Source: Ruegeria marina
Lineage (GTDB): Bacteria > Pseudomonadota > Alphaproteobacteria > Rhodobacterales > Rhodobacteraceae
Direction: 5' to 3'
NCBI RefSeq assembly: GCF_900101475.1
Contig: NZ_FMZV01000002.1
Coordinates: forward strand, 62,001-126,000
DNA: 64,000 nucleotides
A program made the position numbers and the translations under genes. Below the pieces are notes generated by a model. It ran no database searches. It was not told where the DNA came from and was given only the letters and a program-made list of their open reading frames with translations. Every line of letters begins with the position of its first letter. The first letter of the stretch is position 1. Positions 63,479 to 64,000 of this stretch are shown piece after piece.

Positions 63479-63829
63479 TCAACCCGTCACGGCCGGCAGG
63501 CGTGCCCTGAGGCACAGACGGAGACGGCCGCAAACGCGGGCGTCTTCGATCCAGCCCAAGGGGCTGTCCAGATAGGCGCGGCAGGTCGCCGCGATATCTG
63601 TCGCATCGGTCACCGGGTCCAGACCCGAGAACACGTAGCTCGCCCGCCCCGCGCCCTGAAGGGCCATCGCGACAGGCGCCTCGCAGGCGCCGAAACAGGC
63701 GTGTTCGGACAGGTCCACCAAATGGGTCAGTCCGACCCGGCAAAGCGCGTCCGACACTGCCCGCAGCTCCTCTCCCTGATCGCGCTCGCCCAAGCAGCTG
63801 GAACACAGGGAAAGCCGGATCTCTGTCAT
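63479..63829 (-). CDS. DUF1636 protein, second paralogue
   Basis: A 116-residue protein of the same family as the gene at 47714. Cysteines C9-x2-C12, C30 and C45-x3-C49 align with C15/C18, C40 and C55/C59 of that protein, while the extra C63 is replaced. This conserved set may bind an iron-sulfur cluster or another metal. GAGAG stands about six bases before the ATG at 63829. It converges on the His-rich protein gene. Confidence 0.78.
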   Translation of the reverse strand: MTEIRLSLCSSCLGERDQGEELRAVSDALCRVGLTHLVDLSEHACFGACEAPVAMALQGAGRASYVFSGLDPVTDATDIAATCRAYLDSPLGWIEDARVCGRLRLCLRARLPAVTG

Positions 63830-63941
63830 GACACTCTCTTTTTCATCATCGCAGGTGTGCTGGATGCGGCCTGCGCTGACAAGCCCCCATACCGCAATCC
63901 AGCGCTCTTCCTTCTGAAATCCCAATCGGGAACCGGCACCG

Positions 63942-64000
63942 CTACAGAACGACCTCGATGAGGTTTGGCCCGTCCTCCGCGAATCCTCGGCCCAGCGCCA
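63942..64000 (-). CDS. Thiamine-pyrophosphate enzyme, C-terminal fragment
   Basis: The minus-strand frame ending at TAG (63942-63944) reads ALGRGFAEDGPNLIEVVL. The GPxLIEV closing strand is typical of acetolactate synthase, benzoylformate decarboxylase and related TPP enzymes. Only 18 residues are in the window, so the exact enzyme cannot be named. Confidence 0.55.
   Translation of the reverse strand, partial: ALGRGFAEDGPNLIEVVL

Noticed and set aside
63328-63510. A 60-codon plus-strand frame after the His-rich gene
   Set aside because: No ribosome site, no homology, and it runs into the convergent DUF1636 gene.
1-64000. CRISPR arrays, tRNA/rRNA genes, insertion sequences, prophage genes
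   Set aside because: No regularly spaced repeats, no transposase or integrase motifs and no tRNA-like folds were recognised on reading both strands; a dedicated search could still find a diverged tRNA.

Overview
The window is high-GC DNA from an alphaproteobacterium. It most resembles the Rhodobacterales (Roseobacter group, Ruegeria-like). The basis is the content: a short proS, an aerobic cob cluster with CobE/CobF/CobG/CobN, a PccR-type regulator beside pccB, an Hda/Ppx pair, CbtA/CbtB, a YdcH-like protein, choline-sulfate genes and TTCG-loop intergenic hairpins. Nearly all of it reads as intact chromosomal genes. I see no IS element, phage, CRISPR, tRNA or rRNA. The species call is inference from gene content only.

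Layout. 1-925: the end of a Lon-like protease and an overlapping gene of unknown function. 1009-6419 (minus): DUF2478 and NnrU-like genes, then a glycine betaine/proline ABC transporter with a fused double permease. 6675-7810: a hotdog thioesterase and 3-methyladenine glycosylase. 7868-11632: an exported sulfatase, a lipoprotein with an HELTH motif, and three tandem small c-type cytochromes, one frameshifted. 11732-24239: housekeeping genes (EamA/DMT-type membrane protein, LolD/LolC, ProS, a LuxR regulator, AI-2E family permease, Hda, Ppx/GppA, a phosphodiesterase-like protein, DjlA-like, GNAT, VOC).

24826-37828 is a propionyl-CoA locus: scpA (B12-dependent mutase), a sulfotransferase-like gene overlapping it, pccA, small lipoproteins, pccB, an MFS pump and the regulator pccR, with TTTGCAAA-like sites before pccB and pccR. 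37924-47341 holds choline/choline-O-sulfate functions: betA, betC, two BetI-like repressors each next to a dyad operator, a PEP-mutase-like lyase, a serine/threonine dehydratase, a 3-hydroxyisobutyrate-dehydrogenase-like gene and a divergent LysR.

47421-61538 is an aerobic cobalamin cluster behind a cobalamin riboswitch: DUF1636-cobW-cobN-cobG-cobH-cobI-cobJ-(cobK antisense)-cobL-cobE-cobM-cobB-cobA-cobF. Nearly all plus-strand genes overlap at stop/start codons. cobK lies entirely on the opposite strand inside the run, and its ATG overlaps the ATG of cobL. A second cobalamin riboswitch (61590-61780) precedes cbtB-cbtA, which end at a clear terminator. A His-rich exported protein and a second DUF1636 gene follow. 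The window closes in the 3' end of a thiamine-pyrophosphate enzyme.

How it fits together: the cob cluster makes the cofactor used by ScpA. PccA/PccB/ScpA take propionyl-CoA to succinyl-CoA, probably under PccR. The betaine transporter, BetC and BetA feed osmolyte uptake and choline catabolism. betB is not in the window. Cobaltochelatase subunits CobS/CobT and the late cob genes (cobO, cobQ, cobC/D, cobU, cobV) are also absent and must lie elsewhere if the pathway is complete.
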